A stretch of DNA of 64,000 bases from an uncultured Rhodocyclaceae bacterium (GTDB taxonomy: Bacteria > Pseudomonadota > Gammaproteobacteria > Burkholderiales > Rhodocyclaceae), in the NCBI GenBank assembly GCA_907163075.1, contig CAJQTY010000001.1, forward strand, positions 1,860,001 through 1,924,000, in the 5' to 3' direction. The notes under the pieces were generated by a model that ran no database searches, was not told the DNA's origin, and saw only the letters and a program-made list of their open reading frames with translations. This document shows, in pieces, positions 53,026 through 62,804 of the stretch. Every line of letters starts with the position of its first letter. Position 1 is the first letter of the stretch. The position numbers and the translations under genes were made by a program.

Positions 53026-53676
53026 TCAACTGATGCACGTAAGGGAAACACTTACACGTACCGCGCGAGACTCTGGTTAGGCGGTTATCCCTATCTGATC
53101 AAATGGTTGATTCCAGAAAAGCTGCGCGGAATTAGTATGGCTGATGATAAAGGCCCGTCTATCAGCAGATCACAGAAGCTCATCTTTGCCGTGGTCATCT
53201 GCACCTTACTCTGTCTATTGTTTCCCGTAGCTGCTCCACTTTTCTTCTCTCTTTTTGTGGGCGTCGCGGTGCGCGAAAGTGGCCTGGAAAATTTCTCCAA
53301 TCTTCTCGGCGAGACTTTTCTATATGGCGCCACATTCTTCTTGGGTTTAACGCTGGGCGTTCTGTGTGAAGCAAACACTCTGCTGGAACCTACAGTTCTC
53401 AAGCTATTGTTGCTTGGCATGCTGGCCCTTCTGATTTCTGCCCTGGGTGGCATTCTTGGCGGCTACATCCTGTATTTCGCCACAGGGGGGAAGTTCAATC
53501 CGATGATCGGTGTTGCTGGCGTCAGCTGTGTTCCGACAACAGCCAAGGTGGTTCAAAAAATTGCCACGGCCGCTAATCCGGGGGCGATCATTTTGCCGCA
53601 GGCCTTAGGAGCCAACATCAGCGGCGTCATCACGTCTGCCATTATGGCTGGCGTGTTTATCGCGATATTGCGCTAG
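53026..53676 (+). pseudogene. C-terminal half of OadB-like sodium pump beta subunit
   Basis: The frame opens at 53026 without a normal start and reads GGYPYLIKWLIPEKLRGISM, then a membrane protein with SQKLIFAVVICTLLCLLFPV, NPMIGVAGVSCVPTTAKVV and LPQALGANISGVITSAIMAG. These match the C-terminal half of the beta subunit of Na+-pumping oxaloacetate/glutaconyl-CoA decarboxylases (NPLIGAAGVSAVP...MGPNVAGVIGSA). A full OadB has about 380-430 residues; here at most 217 remain. The N-terminal half with the catalytic Asp is missing and the upstream 100 bp do not contain it. No oadA or oadG is nearby. ATG 53137 or TTG 53107 could allow translation of a fragment. Probably a remnant. Confidence 0.65.
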
Positions 53677-54641
53677 TTACAAGCGGCTGGGCTTTAAGCG
53701 ACAGCCTACCAGTGGCGAAGTAGGTCTACTTCGCTAGGAGTAACGTGCCGCTCAGCCTAGTGCGTTTGCAGAAACCGCTAAGACTTCTACTGCGGGCGTA
53801 AACGGCTCAGATTGTCATCGGCGTCATTGGCCGAGGTGCACACATAGCTGATTCGGCAGGTTTAAGAGTGGAGCAGTCATCTGACTGGCGGCTTCGAGGA
53901 AACCGCGACCGGCCGCAAATGGCCGGATGGAGCCAGCCAACGGCTTCGAATACTAGCACTTTGAATGGCGGGTTGCCCCTGAAAGCGGCTCTTCAAACCC
54001 TTGGATATTCGGGGTTTGGAATGACGGCTTTCGCTGCGAAGCAGCCCGTGAGCCAATAAAATTGAGTGTGCTAGGTTCAATGGCCGCTATCGGGCGGCTC
54101 GACTGTATCAACGGCCGGTTTGGAGAAAATTCGTCACCGGCCGCTCCTGGCCGGATCGAGGCAGTGTGGTCGTCAACTTCCTCGCCGAATACCGGCCGTT
54201 CGACTGGCACGGAGTACGCCCTGACTATTGAATTTGGATCGTCACCTCGACCGGCAGGTTATGGCCGGGAGGGTGAGGTCGCCAATGGCTGCTTCGCGGC
54301 GTTCCAATTCGTGAACGTGCATTTTGGCGGAATGACCGGTATCTGGAAAGCTGAACGACTCAAATGGGTCGCGACGCGACCGTCATCTCTTCGAATTCAT
54401 CGCCGGAAAGCGGTCGGTGAAATTTCGTTTCCCGGAAGCGGCCATTCGTCACCGAGCGTTCCCGACCCCAAAAGGCCTTAGCGGTTTCCCGACAGCTGAA
54501 GTCAGCCAAACCCAGGTTCTGCGAACTGGAATACTCGGAAGCTGTCGCTGACAACCTCACCCTGCCGGCCAGGAGTTGCACTTCACAAGCGCAGGCGCAG
54601 GCTTAAAGCAGACGTTTGCCTTGAATTCAATTTGGATAGAT
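53677..54641. repeat. Degenerate palindromic repeat field, ~1 kb
   Basis: No gene is supported. The sequence is a chain of short inverted motifs around ggccg/cggcc separated by 20-60 bp, for example gaccggccgcaaatggccgg, ggccgctatcgggcggctcg and gaccggcaggttatggccgg. The string ccaatggctgcttcgcggcg at 54282 recurs with one change at 57719. The only long frame (54062-54481) follows this repeat pattern and is probably chance. The second mobile element sits right behind it. Confidence 0.6.
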
Positions 54642-56272
54642 ACTTTCCTAAGCCGGCCAAGCCGGAACCAAACAGGTTAAAGTCACAGCGCTCTGTGAGA
54701 CCAAGGGGAGGCTGCGATGAATGCACCGCTTGTTGAACGTTACCGCGACCGAATCGCGGGCGTACTGACGTGTTACGACCGGGTCGTCATTACCGGTACG
54801 CTGCCTGGAGCGTGCCATGCGGCAGGGATGACGAGCTTTCTGAATGCGCAGCACATTCGTATTTTTGACTATCCGCGCTTTGCCGAACCCCTGCGCGACC
54901 GCCTCCGTGCGAACGCCGAGAAACTGGCGGAGTCTGCCGGTGCGAGGATTGAGTACATCGCCAAAGCGCACATTCGGAAAGAGGATGTCGTCGCCAAGGT
55001 CATCAAGGCGCGTGGCGATCATCCTGGGCTGGTGCATGTCATTTCGGCCATGGAAACCTGTTCGACCTATAAGCCATGGCACGACAAGTGCACCGGCCAA
55101 ACCTCCTTGCACCCAGCGACAGGCAAGTGCCTGCACTACTACTTCTATTTCATTGATCCGGAGTTGGGACTTGTCTATCTGCGCGTGCCGACCTGGTGCC
55201 CGTTTCGACTCCAGTTCTACTGCAACGGCCATAGCTGGCTGGCACGGCAGTTGACGGTGGCGGGTATCGACTACGCCATGGCCGACAATGCGTTTATCCG
55301 AATCGACGACTGGGCACGGGCGCAACTCTTGGCGGACCATCTCTCTCCGGATGTGCTGCACCGGATTCTCGACCGTTACGCTACGGTCTGCTGCCCGGTG
55401 CTTGACGTCTTCGGCCAGACCTACCACTGGAGTTTGATGCAAGTCGAGTGTTCGACGGATTTGGCTTTTCGTTCGGAGGCGATCATGAACCCCCTTTACG
55501 AGGCCATTTCGCGCGAGGCGATACTCTCGGTCAAGGTCGAGCAGGTGATGAGCTTCCTGGGCAAGAAGATGACCGCGCAACTGGCACAGGAACTCGACAG
55601 TCGCTTGTCGACCCGCATCGAAGGCACCTGTATCAAGCATCGCCTGGGTAAAAATTCGGTCAAGATGTACGATAAATTCGGCCGTGTGCTGCGTGTCGAG
55701 ACCACAACCAATGATGTTTCCTTTTTTAAGCACCACCGTAAGGTGGAACACCGGGATGGACAGACCTCCCGGGAACTCGCTGCCGTCAAGAAGTCGATTT
55801 ATAGCCTGATCGATTTGCGTGAGATTCTTCTCGGCTGTAACCGCCGCTATCTCGAATTCCTCTCGGCGCTCGATGACTTCTCCGCCGGCCATCGCTCCCT
55901 CGATAAGCTGACCGCACCCAAAGCGGTCGATGGTCATCGCATCAAAGGCTTCAATTTCTTCGACAAGACCGAGCATTCCCTGCTGTGCTCCTTGCAACGT
56001 CCGCACTTCAATATCAGCGGCCTGCGTCGTGCAGACCTGAAACCCGTTCTCCCGCAGTTGTCTGCCGCCAGCATCACTCGTTATCTGAAACGTTTGCGTG
56101 ACCTGAAACTCATCAAACGCGCCGCTAATTCGTACCGCTATTACCTGACTCGTCTCGGCCGCAATGCCATCGCCGCCGCCTGCCGTATCGCCGAACAGAT
56201 CATCGTCCCAGCACTCGCCGCATGACAAAATCTGCTCAGAATTTGTCAAGAGTGAAGTCATAAGAGACTAAC
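54642..56272 (+). mobile_element. One-gene mobile element, copy 2 (1631 bp)
   Basis: Same boundaries and length as copy 1 (32946-34576), in opposite orientation. Shared sequence starts at actttcctaag and ends at gtcataagagactaac; flanks differ. Both transposase-like proteins are identical, and so is the long antisense frame in each, which means the copies are close to or fully identical at the DNA level. The two copies point outward and enclose about 20 kb. Confidence 0.8.
54717..56225 (+). CDS. Putative transposase-like protein of the 1631-bp element, copy 2
   Basis: A 502-residue protein identical to that of copy 1. It has conserved blocks around FYFIDPELGLVYLRVPTWCP, LSVKVEQVMSFLGKKM and GKNSVKMYDKFGRVLRVETT, and a winged-helix-like tail (YLKRLRDLKLIKRAANSY). 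The lack of a DDE, HUH or recombinase signature leaves its chemistry open. GGGGAGG lies seven bases before the ATG. The untranslated 5' leader within the element is 75 bp and contains a GC-rich inverted motif, agccggccaagccgg, which could be part of the end recognised by the protein. Confidence 0.75.
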   Translation: MNAPLVERYRDRIAGVLTCYDRVVITGTLPGACHAAGMTSFLNAQHIRIFDYPRFAEPLRDRLRANAEKLAESAGARIEYIAKAHIRKEDVVAKVIKARGDHPGLVHVISAMETCSTYKPWHDKCTGQTSLHPATGKCLHYYFYFIDPELGLVYLRVPTWCPFRLQFYCNGHSWLARQLTVAGIDYAMADNAFIRIDDWARAQLLADHLSPDVLHRILDRYATVCCPVLDVFGQTYHWSLMQVECSTDLAFRSEAIMNPLYEAISREAILSVKVEQVMSFLGKKMTAQLAQELDSRLSTRIEGTCIKHRLGKNSVKMYDKFGRVLRVETTTNDVSFFKHHRKVEHRDGQTSRELAAVKKSIYSLIDLREILLGCNRRYLEFLSALDDFSAGHRSLDKLTAPKAVDGHRIKGFNFFDKTEHSLLCSLQRPHFNISGLRRADLKPVLPQLSAASITRYLKRLRDLKLIKRAANSYRYYLTRLGRNAIAAACRIAEQIIVPALAA

Positions 56273-56765
56273 TATCTCCGTTTCGGAGTCCTTGCGATAT
56301 GCAAAGACGGATCGCTGGGTCCGCCTATTAACTGTTAGCCACCACTTGGGGAGACTATACGGTGCCATGGTCGCTAACTCGCTCGATGCAACTCCAATGA
56401 TTCTCTTCAAGAAACACCGTCTCCGATGCCCCGTTGGCGATGCCGCGAACGGTCGATTATTCATTCAGCCGCAAGGCATTTCGTCGTAGGGCAACAGGGC
56501 CATTGCGGCCTCGATCCGCTGGTCGGCCGTCGCCGAAAGATCATTGATGGCCGCAAGTAAAAAGCTCTTTGGATCGGTGAAGCTGCTACCCGCGTTCAGC
56601 CTGGTCCGTTGGTGGCACGTAACATTGACCATTGACCGCGATTAGACGCTCCCGGATGCTCGGGCAAGAGTCGCATCGAATTTCCTGAATTTTCGCACTA
56701 GCCCTTGCAGTCTGTGCGCTGGTCCCCACATCGTTACCTCTGTCCACTCCCGAGGAGCGCACCGC
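56273..56765. other. Gap of 0.5 kb after mobile element copy 2
   Basis: No supported gene. Short frames only, without motifs. It separates the element from the small membrane protein gene. Confidence 0.5.
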
Positions 56766-57176
56766 ATGAACAACCAAGTGATGACCATCGAAGCCTCGTC
56801 TGCGCTGGTGCGCACAACGCATATCGTTTACGCGCTGCACGCTCTGGGCCTGGCGCTGGGCGCATTCGGCGCAGCCACCGTGATCGGCTCCTTCCTGTTC
56901 GGATGGCCATCGATCATCGCGGTCATCGTCAACTACATCTACCGCGGCGATGCGCGCGGCACTTGGCTCGAATCGCATTTCGACTGGCAGATCCGCACCT
57001 TCTGGTATGCACTGGCCTGGGCGCTCCTGGTCGGCCTGGTCTCCCTGCCGCTGACGCTGGTAATCATCGGCTTCGGGACCTGGGCAGTCGGCATATTCAC
57101 ACTCGGCCTATGGGCCATCTACCGCATTGCCCACGGTTGGATGCGCCTTAACGCGCACCGGTCAATGCCCGCATAG
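56766..57176 (+). CDS. DUF4870-like small membrane protein
   Basis: A 136-residue inner-membrane protein with three to four membrane segments: THIVYALHALGLALGAFGAA, PSIIAVIVNYIYRGDARGTW, LESHFDWQIRTFWYALAWAL and ITLGL-type sequence (VGIFTLGLWAIYRIAHGW). The motif D-A-R-G-T-W-L-E-S-H-F-D-W-Q-I-R-T-F-W is typical of DUF4870-like proteins, whose function is unknown. The ATG follows GGAGCGCACCGC. It stands alone between repeat-rich stretches. Confidence 0.8.
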   Translation: MNNQVMTIEASSALVRTTHIVYALHALGLALGAFGAATVIGSFLFGWPSIIAVIVNYIYRGDARGTWLESHFDWQIRTFWYALAWALLVGLVSLPLTLVIIGFGTWAVGIFTLGLWAIYRIAHGWMRLNAHRSMPA

Positions 57177-57771
57177 ACTGCGTAATACTACCCTCTAGGC
57201 CGCGATGCGGCTTCCTATCATCGCGGCGCGGTCGATTCCAACGCCTTGTACGTCAGCATGCCTTCAGAGCGACTACTACACTTTACTACAAGCTCTCCAA
57301 CTGATAGTTGCTCGAAGGACCGGATGCGGAGATTGTTGCTATTTACGAGGCGATCTCATGGGCAAGTTGGTTTGCTTTGGTCAGCATTGATGATATTGGT
57401 TGGTCAGGGGGCTGAAAATCCGCATCAGCTCTTCGTCTGGCAACGAACCTTCGCTACAGCAAAGCTTGAACGGCCGGAAAAGGGTCGGAAGTGAGAACTC
57501 GGCAGATTGGGGAGTTGCCATTCACCGTAATTCCGGGCCGAGTGGCAGGTGATCGACGCATTGCTGACCGAGACGGGTTGCAACTCGAACTGCCGGATTG
57601 GCTGAGCAAGAGTCGGGTGGGTTGCGGAACTGGCGGTCTGCTTCGGCAGGAGTTACCTGCCCTTCACCCCAGGGTATTTCCGCTGGTCGCTATGGCCGCT
57701 CCCGGCAAGGAGAGGTCTCCAATGGCCGCTTCGCGGCGTTCAAATCCGTGAATGGTGTCAGAACGAGTGAA
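57177..57771. repeat. Degenerate palindromic repeat field, ~0.6 kb
   Basis: No supported gene. Contains short inverted motifs around ggccg and the string ccaatggccgcttcgcggcg at 57719-57738, which also occurs at 54282 with one change and continues with a similar tail (gttcaaatccgtgaa against gttccaattcgtgaa). It belongs to the same repeat family as the field at 53.7-54.6 kb. Confidence 0.6.
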
Positions 57772-57984
57772 TCATTCCTCGATGATGCAGCCCTCTTGTG
57801 AACCGTCGTAGTACGCGGTAATGGAGCGCCCTAGTCCTGGCGTCCAGATAATTTCCAACTTGAGTCCGCCCATCGCCGGGCCTTCGCCCTCTTTCGCATA
57901 GGCTGCGCCTATCCTGGCGCTGTATTCGTTGATCTTGGTGAGCTGTTCGTCGGTCAACTGAAAATCCTCATGTTCTAATGCCAT
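57772..57984 (-). CDS. Small hypothetical protein (70 aa)
   Basis: A 70-residue soluble acidic protein starting at ATG 57984, with GAGGGG about nine bases upstream. It reads MALEHEDFQLTDEQLTKINEY, then ARIGAAYAKEGEGPAMGG and LEIIWTPGLGRSITAYYDG. It looks like a compact alpha/beta protein and I believe it is real, but I do not know the family. It lies downstream of sbcDC on the same strand with a ~130-bp gap. Confidence 0.6.
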   Translation of the reverse strand: MALEHEDFQLTDEQLTKINEYSARIGAAYAKEGEGPAMGGLKLEIIWTPGLGRSITAYYDGSQEGCIIEE

Positions 57985-58116
57985 GGGTATTGCCCCTCGA
58001 TTGTTTTTTGACGATCGGAATTCTGTTCGTCGTTGTCCGATTAGTGTGACTGATGCTAGACATTCCCTCTGACCTGTCCCTGGAGTCCATGACACGTTCG
58101 GTCGCCAAAAACGCCG

Positions 58117-61100
58117 TCAAATCATCAACTGTGAATGCCCAATGCCGCCGCCCTTGTTCACCCGAATTTGGGCCGGGATGCGTTCCTTCATGCCTTCGAT
58201 GTGACTGATCACGCCAATCATCTTGCCGCTGGCGTTCAACGTGTCGAGGGCGTTCAGCGCGATTTCCAGGGTGTCGGCATCGAGCGTACCGAAGCCTTCG
58301 TCAAGGAACAGCGAATCGATCGACGTTTTGTGGCTGACCAGGTCGGAAAGGGCTAGCGCAAGCGCCAGACTAACCAGGAAACATTCGCCGCCGGACAGTG
58401 TGCGGGTGTCGCGGGCGACGTCCCCCTGCCAACTGTCGACGATGTCCAGTTCCAGTTCGCCAGTCGATTTACGGCGCAGCAGGTAGCGACCGTGCAGGCG
58501 GGCAAGGTGGCTGTTGGCGAGGTGCAGCAGATGGTCGAGCGTCAGGCCCTGAGCAAACTTGCGGAACTTGTCTCCCCTTGCAGACCCGATCAGACTGTCG
58601 AGACGCTGCCAAATGTCGGTTTCGGCCGTTTGGGTAGTGATCTGCGCGAACAGTGCCAGCTGGTTCTGCCGTGCCTGTTCGTCACGGATGAGGAGTGCAC
58701 GCTGGGCGCCAAGCTGTTCGCTGAGTGTGCGGCGCAAGACTTCAAGCTGGGCGAGGAGTTCGTCGATCTTCTCAAGCGGCGGCAGGGGGACTTCGCCTGA
58801 GTCTGGCGGAGGCGCTGCCTGCAGGCGGAGTCGCTTTTCCTCGACAGCCTTGAGCACGGCTTCGGCCTGCTGTTTGGCCAGTTGCCGGGCCTCCTTGAGT
58901 TGTGTGAGGTGCTGGCGCTCTTCGGCCGGCAGCAGAGCATCGGTATACGCGGCGAGGTCGGCGAAAGAACTCGCGGAGAGCGCCGTCCGCCAGGCGGTTG
59001 TGGCCTCGGCAAGAGTCATTCTATGCTGGGCGAGACTCGTCTCCAGTTGCGCCTGCCTGCCTTGTTGTGCGGCGAGGTGTTGCGTCAGGTCGGAGATGGT
59101 GTCAGTGCAGAGTGCGAGAGCGATCGCCGGTTCCTCAACGGCTTCTGCCGATTCTTCCCATTCCGGAGCCGTCGACTGCTCGGCGGCGAGCGTATTCCAG
59201 CGCTCAATCCACTGTGCGGCCTGCGACTGGGCGGCGTCGTGGCGGTCCTGCTGCTTAACGAGAGTTTCGGCCAGTTCCTGGCGGCGCTTTTGCTTCCTAA
59301 GCCAGTCTTGCCATTCGCCGTCGCGTTCCTTTATCCAGGCGGCCGGTTCGGTGGGGATTGTGTAGCCAGCGTTTTTCAGCGTTGCGCCCAGTTTGATGTC
59401 GAGTGCGGCCAGTTCCTGCTGGTGGGCTTGGACGGCTTTCTGTGTCTCGGCCTGGCGGATCTGATCGGCGCCCACCTTCTGCTGCAGCAGCTTCTGTTGG
59501 CTGGTCGCGCTGAGCAGTGCCTGGGTGCTGTCGCTGACGGTCTTGCGCGCAGCGGTAAGAGCTTGTTCACCTTGGTCCGCCGCCTGCAGCTGCTGGGCGA
59601 GGCAAGCCAGTGCCTGTTCGGCGGTAGTGCGACCGTACACAAGGGTTTCGGCCTGTTGCCAGGCGTCGGCCGAGAGCGGCGGTTCGAGGCTCAAGCCAGC
59701 GAGCTGATCTGCCCATTCGGCCTCATTGCCAGCGATGTCTCGCGTCGTCTTTGCCTGCTGAGTCAGCCATTCCTTTTGCGTCGCCTGTGTCGCTGCCTGT
59801 TCTGCCCTGGCTTGCAGGCTCTTCTCGTTCAACACCTGGAGTGCCGCCTGCTTCTCCTTCAGTGCAGTTTCGGTAGCCGAAACGTCGATCGCATCGTAGG
59901 CCGCAATGGCCGGGTGCTCCACTGCACCGCACAAAGGGCAGGCCTCGCCCGGCTGCAGTTGCCGGCGATGTGCTTCAAGGCTCAGGATGCGGCGTTCCTG
60001 GTCGAGCAGTCTTTGCTTGTCAGCGACCTGGGCGTTGAGTTCCTTGTCTTGCCCGTTCAGGGCGACCAGCGCCCTCTCCTGGGACTCGATTTTCTGCTGG
60101 CTGAGCTGCAATTGCGCGGTCTGCGCGGTCTGCAGGGCAGCCAAATCACGCCGGTGCTGGGCGTGCGTTTCGAGCTGTCGCCATTGGTTCAGCTTGGCCT
60201 GTTCGCGTTGCCAGTGTTGGCGTAGTTCTGCCAGCGTTTGACCAGCCATGCGCTGGATTTGTTCGACCAAGGCTTTTTCCAGTGTGGCTTGGGCGGTGCT
60301 TTTGATCTTCTCGGCAAGGTCGACCGTCCTGGCTTGTTCTGCGAGTTGGCGCGCGGTTGTGGCGAGCTCCTGTTCGAGCTTCCGCGCTGCCTGCTGCTGG
60401 GTAGCGATGTCACCATTCAGATTGTCGCGCCGTTCGAATTGCTGGCGCCAGACGCCAAGGTGCTCGCCCAGTTGAGCATGCAGTCCGTGGGTGGCGAAAA
60501 AGTCGTCGAGTTGCCTGGTTTCGCGCTGACTGTGCTGCAAAGCATACAGCGCCTGTGAGGCCACCTGGGCACTGTGACTGCGGGCTATGCAGTGCTGATC
60601 AAAGTGTTTGTTTTGCAGTTTTTCGCGTTCGACGCGTAGTGCTTTAAGCTCTGTTTCGTTCTGCCGGCTGGCGATTTCGGCCTGCTGGAATTGCGTATGC
60701 AGCGGTTTCAGAGTCTCAGCGGGTTCGCTGTCGGCCAGTTTGCGCAATAGCGGGGCCGCTGCGGCAAGCGCAGTGTCGGCTTCGAGCCGCTTGGCTTCGG
60801 CGGCCTTGACGTCCAGTTCGCATTCCGCAAGGTCAATGCGCCACTGGCGCTGGCTCTGAGTCTGCTGGTGACGGCGCTGGACATCGGTCAGATCCGTGTC
60901 GAGGCGGCCGATGTCGAGTTGCATCGCGGCGCGCTGATCTTCGCCCAGCAGTTCCACTCCGTCGGCTCGGGCTTTGAGCTGGTCGAGTTGGTTTGTAACA
61001 TCGCGCGCCTGCTCGAATACCCTGCGCGAAATTTCACCGTAGATTTCCGTTCCAGTCAGCTCTTCCAGCAGCTCGGCACGCTCGTTGGCGCTGGCATTGA

Positions 61101-61581
61101 GGAAGGCCGCAAAGCCGCCCTGGGCAAGCAGCATGGACTTGGTGAAGCGGGGGAAATCGAGGCCGGTAATGTCGGCGATGCGCTTCAGCTTATCGTTGGT
61201 CTGCGAGCTGATGATGGTGCCGTCGCCGCTGGCCAGTTCGACCTTCGGCGCTTGCAACCCACCGTCGATCTTGCCATGGGCGCGGCGCTGGCTCCAGAAT
61301 GCCCGATAGACGACGCCTTTTACTTCGAATTCGACTTCGGCCAGGCAGTCCGCGGTGTGCCGCGTCATGATGTCGTTGTCGGCCGCCGTGATGGCTTTCA
61401 GGCGCGGTGTCTGATGATAAAGAGCCAGGCAGATCGCGTCGAGCAGCGTCGATTTGCCGGCGCCGGTCGGGCCGGTAATGGCGAACAGGCAGTTGTCGGA
61501 AAAGGGCGGCTTGGTGAAATCGATACGCCATTCACCCTTCAGTGAATTGAGGTTCTTGAGTCGCAGGCTGAGGATTTTCAT
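58117..61581 (-). CDS. sbcC: Exonuclease subunit SbcC (Rad50-like)
   Basis: A 1154-residue SMC-type ATPase. Walker A is GPTGAGKS (residues 37-44) at the N-terminus. Two long coiled-coil arms meet at a zinc hook CPLCGA (C548, C551). Near the C-terminus are the ABC signature DTRTLSGGECFLVSLALALAL and Walker B SLFLDEGFGTLDADTLE. With SbcD it forms the SbcCD nuclease, which cuts DNA hairpins and protein-blocked ends in the cytoplasm. Length is close to that of other proteobacterial SbcC. Its ATG overlaps the sbcD stop by 4 bp. The rich coiled coil explains long chance frames on the other strand. Confidence 0.96.
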   Translation of the reverse strand: MKILSLRLKNLNSLKGEWRIDFTKPPFSDNCLFAITGPTGAGKSTLLDAICLALYHQTPRLKAITAADNDIMTRHTADCLAEVEFEVKGVVYRAFWSQRRAHGKIDGGLQAPKVELASGDGTIISSQTNDKLKRIADITGLDFPRFTKSMLLAQGGFAAFLNASANERAELLEELTGTEIYGEISRRVFEQARDVTNQLDQLKARADGVELLGEDQRAAMQLDIGRLDTDLTDVQRRHQQTQSQRQWRIDLAECELDVKAAEAKRLEADTALAAAAPLLRKLADSEPAETLKPLHTQFQQAEIASRQNETELKALRVEREKLQNKHFDQHCIARSHSAQVASQALYALQHSQRETRQLDDFFATHGLHAQLGEHLGVWRQQFERRDNLNGDIATQQQAARKLEQELATTARQLAEQARTVDLAEKIKSTAQATLEKALVEQIQRMAGQTLAELRQHWQREQAKLNQWRQLETHAQHRRDLAALQTAQTAQLQLSQQKIESQERALVALNGQDKELNAQVADKQRLLDQERRILSLEAHRRQLQPGEACPLCGAVEHPAIAAYDAIDVSATETALKEKQAALQVLNEKSLQARAEQAATQATQKEWLTQQAKTTRDIAGNEAEWADQLAGLSLEPPLSADAWQQAETLVYGRTTAEQALACLAQQLQAADQGEQALTAARKTVSDSTQALLSATSQQKLLQQKVGADQIRQAETQKAVQAHQQELAALDIKLGATLKNAGYTIPTEPAAWIKERDGEWQDWLRKQKRRQELAETLVKQQDRHDAAQSQAAQWIERWNTLAAEQSTAPEWEESAEAVEEPAIALALCTDTISDLTQHLAAQQGRQAQLETSLAQHRMTLAEATTAWRTALSASSFADLAAYTDALLPAEERQHLTQLKEARQLAKQQAEAVLKAVEEKRLRLQAAPPPDSGEVPLPPLEKIDELLAQLEVLRRTLSEQLGAQRALLIRDEQARQNQLALFAQITTQTAETDIWQRLDSLIGSARGDKFRKFAQGLTLDHLLHLANSHLARLHGRYLLRRKSTGELELDIVDSWQGDVARDTRTLSGGECFLVSLALALALSDLVSHKTSIDSLFLDEGFGTLDADTLEIALNALDTLNASGKMIGVISHIEGMKERIPAQIRVNKGGGIGHSQLMI

Positions 61582-62804
61582 GCGACTTCCTCGGTCAGAC
61601 TGGCCACGACGACTCGGTAACGCTCATTCAAGGCCTGTTGCAGCTCGTCGCTCAATTCCTCGTGTTGCAAGCGGCGGGCAAAGACGTCGTGCGTGCTGAG
61701 TTCGTCCAGCGTTTCGCTGACTGTCGCCGCCAGTTGCGCCGTCGCGTGGCCACGCTGACGACGGATGCGCAGCACCTCGACCGGCCAGCCCTCGGTCAGT
61801 GCCTCGATGCGTGCGGACAGATCCGCCAGGTAATCATCCTCCGCGACCGTCACTTCCAGCCACGCTGGGCGCTCCAGACTGCCTTCAGATGCCGCGGCAC
61901 CAATTGCGCCAGCCAGTGTTTCGAGATTGCCGCCGATCGTCACCAGACTCTGAAAACACGGTACCGGCAAGGGGGTTACGGAGAGCAGTCCGTTCTCATC
62001 GAGATCGACGAGCAGCATCTCCTTTTGCTGTGTCGCCTCGTCGAAACTGAGTGGAATCGGCGAGCCGCAGTAGCGGATATGCTCCAACCCGCCGACCTGT
62101 TGCGGACGGTGAATGTGTCCGAGCGCGATGTAGTCCGCTGGAGGGAAGGCCGTGGTCGGGAAGGCTTCCAGCGTGCCGACGTAAATCTCGCGCACCGATT
62201 CACTGGCGCTGGCACCGACCGTGGTCAGATGCCCAGTGGCGATTAACGGCAGCTTGCGGCCGAGTTCGGATTCCAGGCGCTGTTGGAGGGTACATGCCGC
62301 ATCAGACACGGCACGGTAGTGCTCCTGAATTGCCGCCTGCAAGGACTGCTGCTTTTCCTGCCCGTCCTGCCCCGCCTGGCTTTTCAGCACGTCGCGAGGA
62401 CGAATGAAGGGAACTGCGCACACGATGCAACCGGGGCTGCCATCCCGCTGTGGCAGGACCAGCACCTGTGCCACATCAGTTGCCGCGGCCACCACGGTTG
62501 CACCCAGCCGCGCCAGCAGTTCGCGGCTTTCACCCAGCATCGCCACGGAATCATGATTGCCGCCCAGAAGCAGCAAGGCAACGCCCGCCGTATGAAGCCT
62601 TAGCACCAGTTGGTTATACAACTCGCGGGCATAGCTGGGTGGCGTGCCAGTATCGAAAATGTCGCCCGCCACCAGCACGGCGTCGACCGTCTTTTCGCTG
62701 ACCTTTGCAAGCAGCCAGTCAATTAGCGCCGAATGCTCGGCCTGACGGCTCTTGCCCATAAAATGCTGGCCAAGATGCCAGTCGGAGGTGTGGAGTATGC
62801 GCAT
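61578..62804 (-). CDS. sbcD: Exonuclease subunit SbcD (Mre11-like)
   Basis: A 408-residue metallophosphoesterase. The five motifs are visible: SDWHLGQ at the start, VAGDIFDTGTPPS, LLGGNHDS, a later ATGHLTTVG, and IALGHIHRPQ. They bind two Mn2+ ions and cut DNA at ends opened by SbcC. The C-terminal capping part is normal in length. The stop overlaps the sbcC start by 4 bp, so the two are coupled. Upstream is a 680-bp noncoding stretch that should hold the promoter. Confidence 0.96.
   Translation of the reverse strand: MRILHTSDWHLGQHFMGKSRQAEHSALIDWLLAKVSEKTVDAVLVAGDIFDTGTPPSYARELYNQLVLRLHTAGVALLLLGGNHDSVAMLGESRELLARLGATVVAAATDVAQVLVLPQRDGSPGCIVCAVPFIRPRDVLKSQAGQDGQEKQQSLQAAIQEHYRAVSDAACTLQQRLESELGRKLPLIATGHLTTVGASASESVREIYVGTLEAFPTTAFPPADYIALGHIHRPQQVGGLEHIRYCGSPIPLSFDEATQQKEMLLVDLDENGLLSVTPLPVPCFQSLVTIGGNLETLAGAIGAAASEGSLERPAWLEVTVAEDDYLADLSARIEALTEGWPVEVLRIRRQRGHATAQLAATVSETLDELSTHDVFARRLQHEELSDELQQALNERYRVVVASLTEEVA

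Noticed and set aside
54062..54481. 139-codon frame in the repeat field
   Set aside because: Follows the palindromic repeat pattern; product is random-looking and lacks motifs.
58882..60225. 447-codon frame antisense to sbcC
   Set aside because: Leu/Gly/Arg-rich translation of the coiled-coil gene's opposite strand; sbcC is certain.
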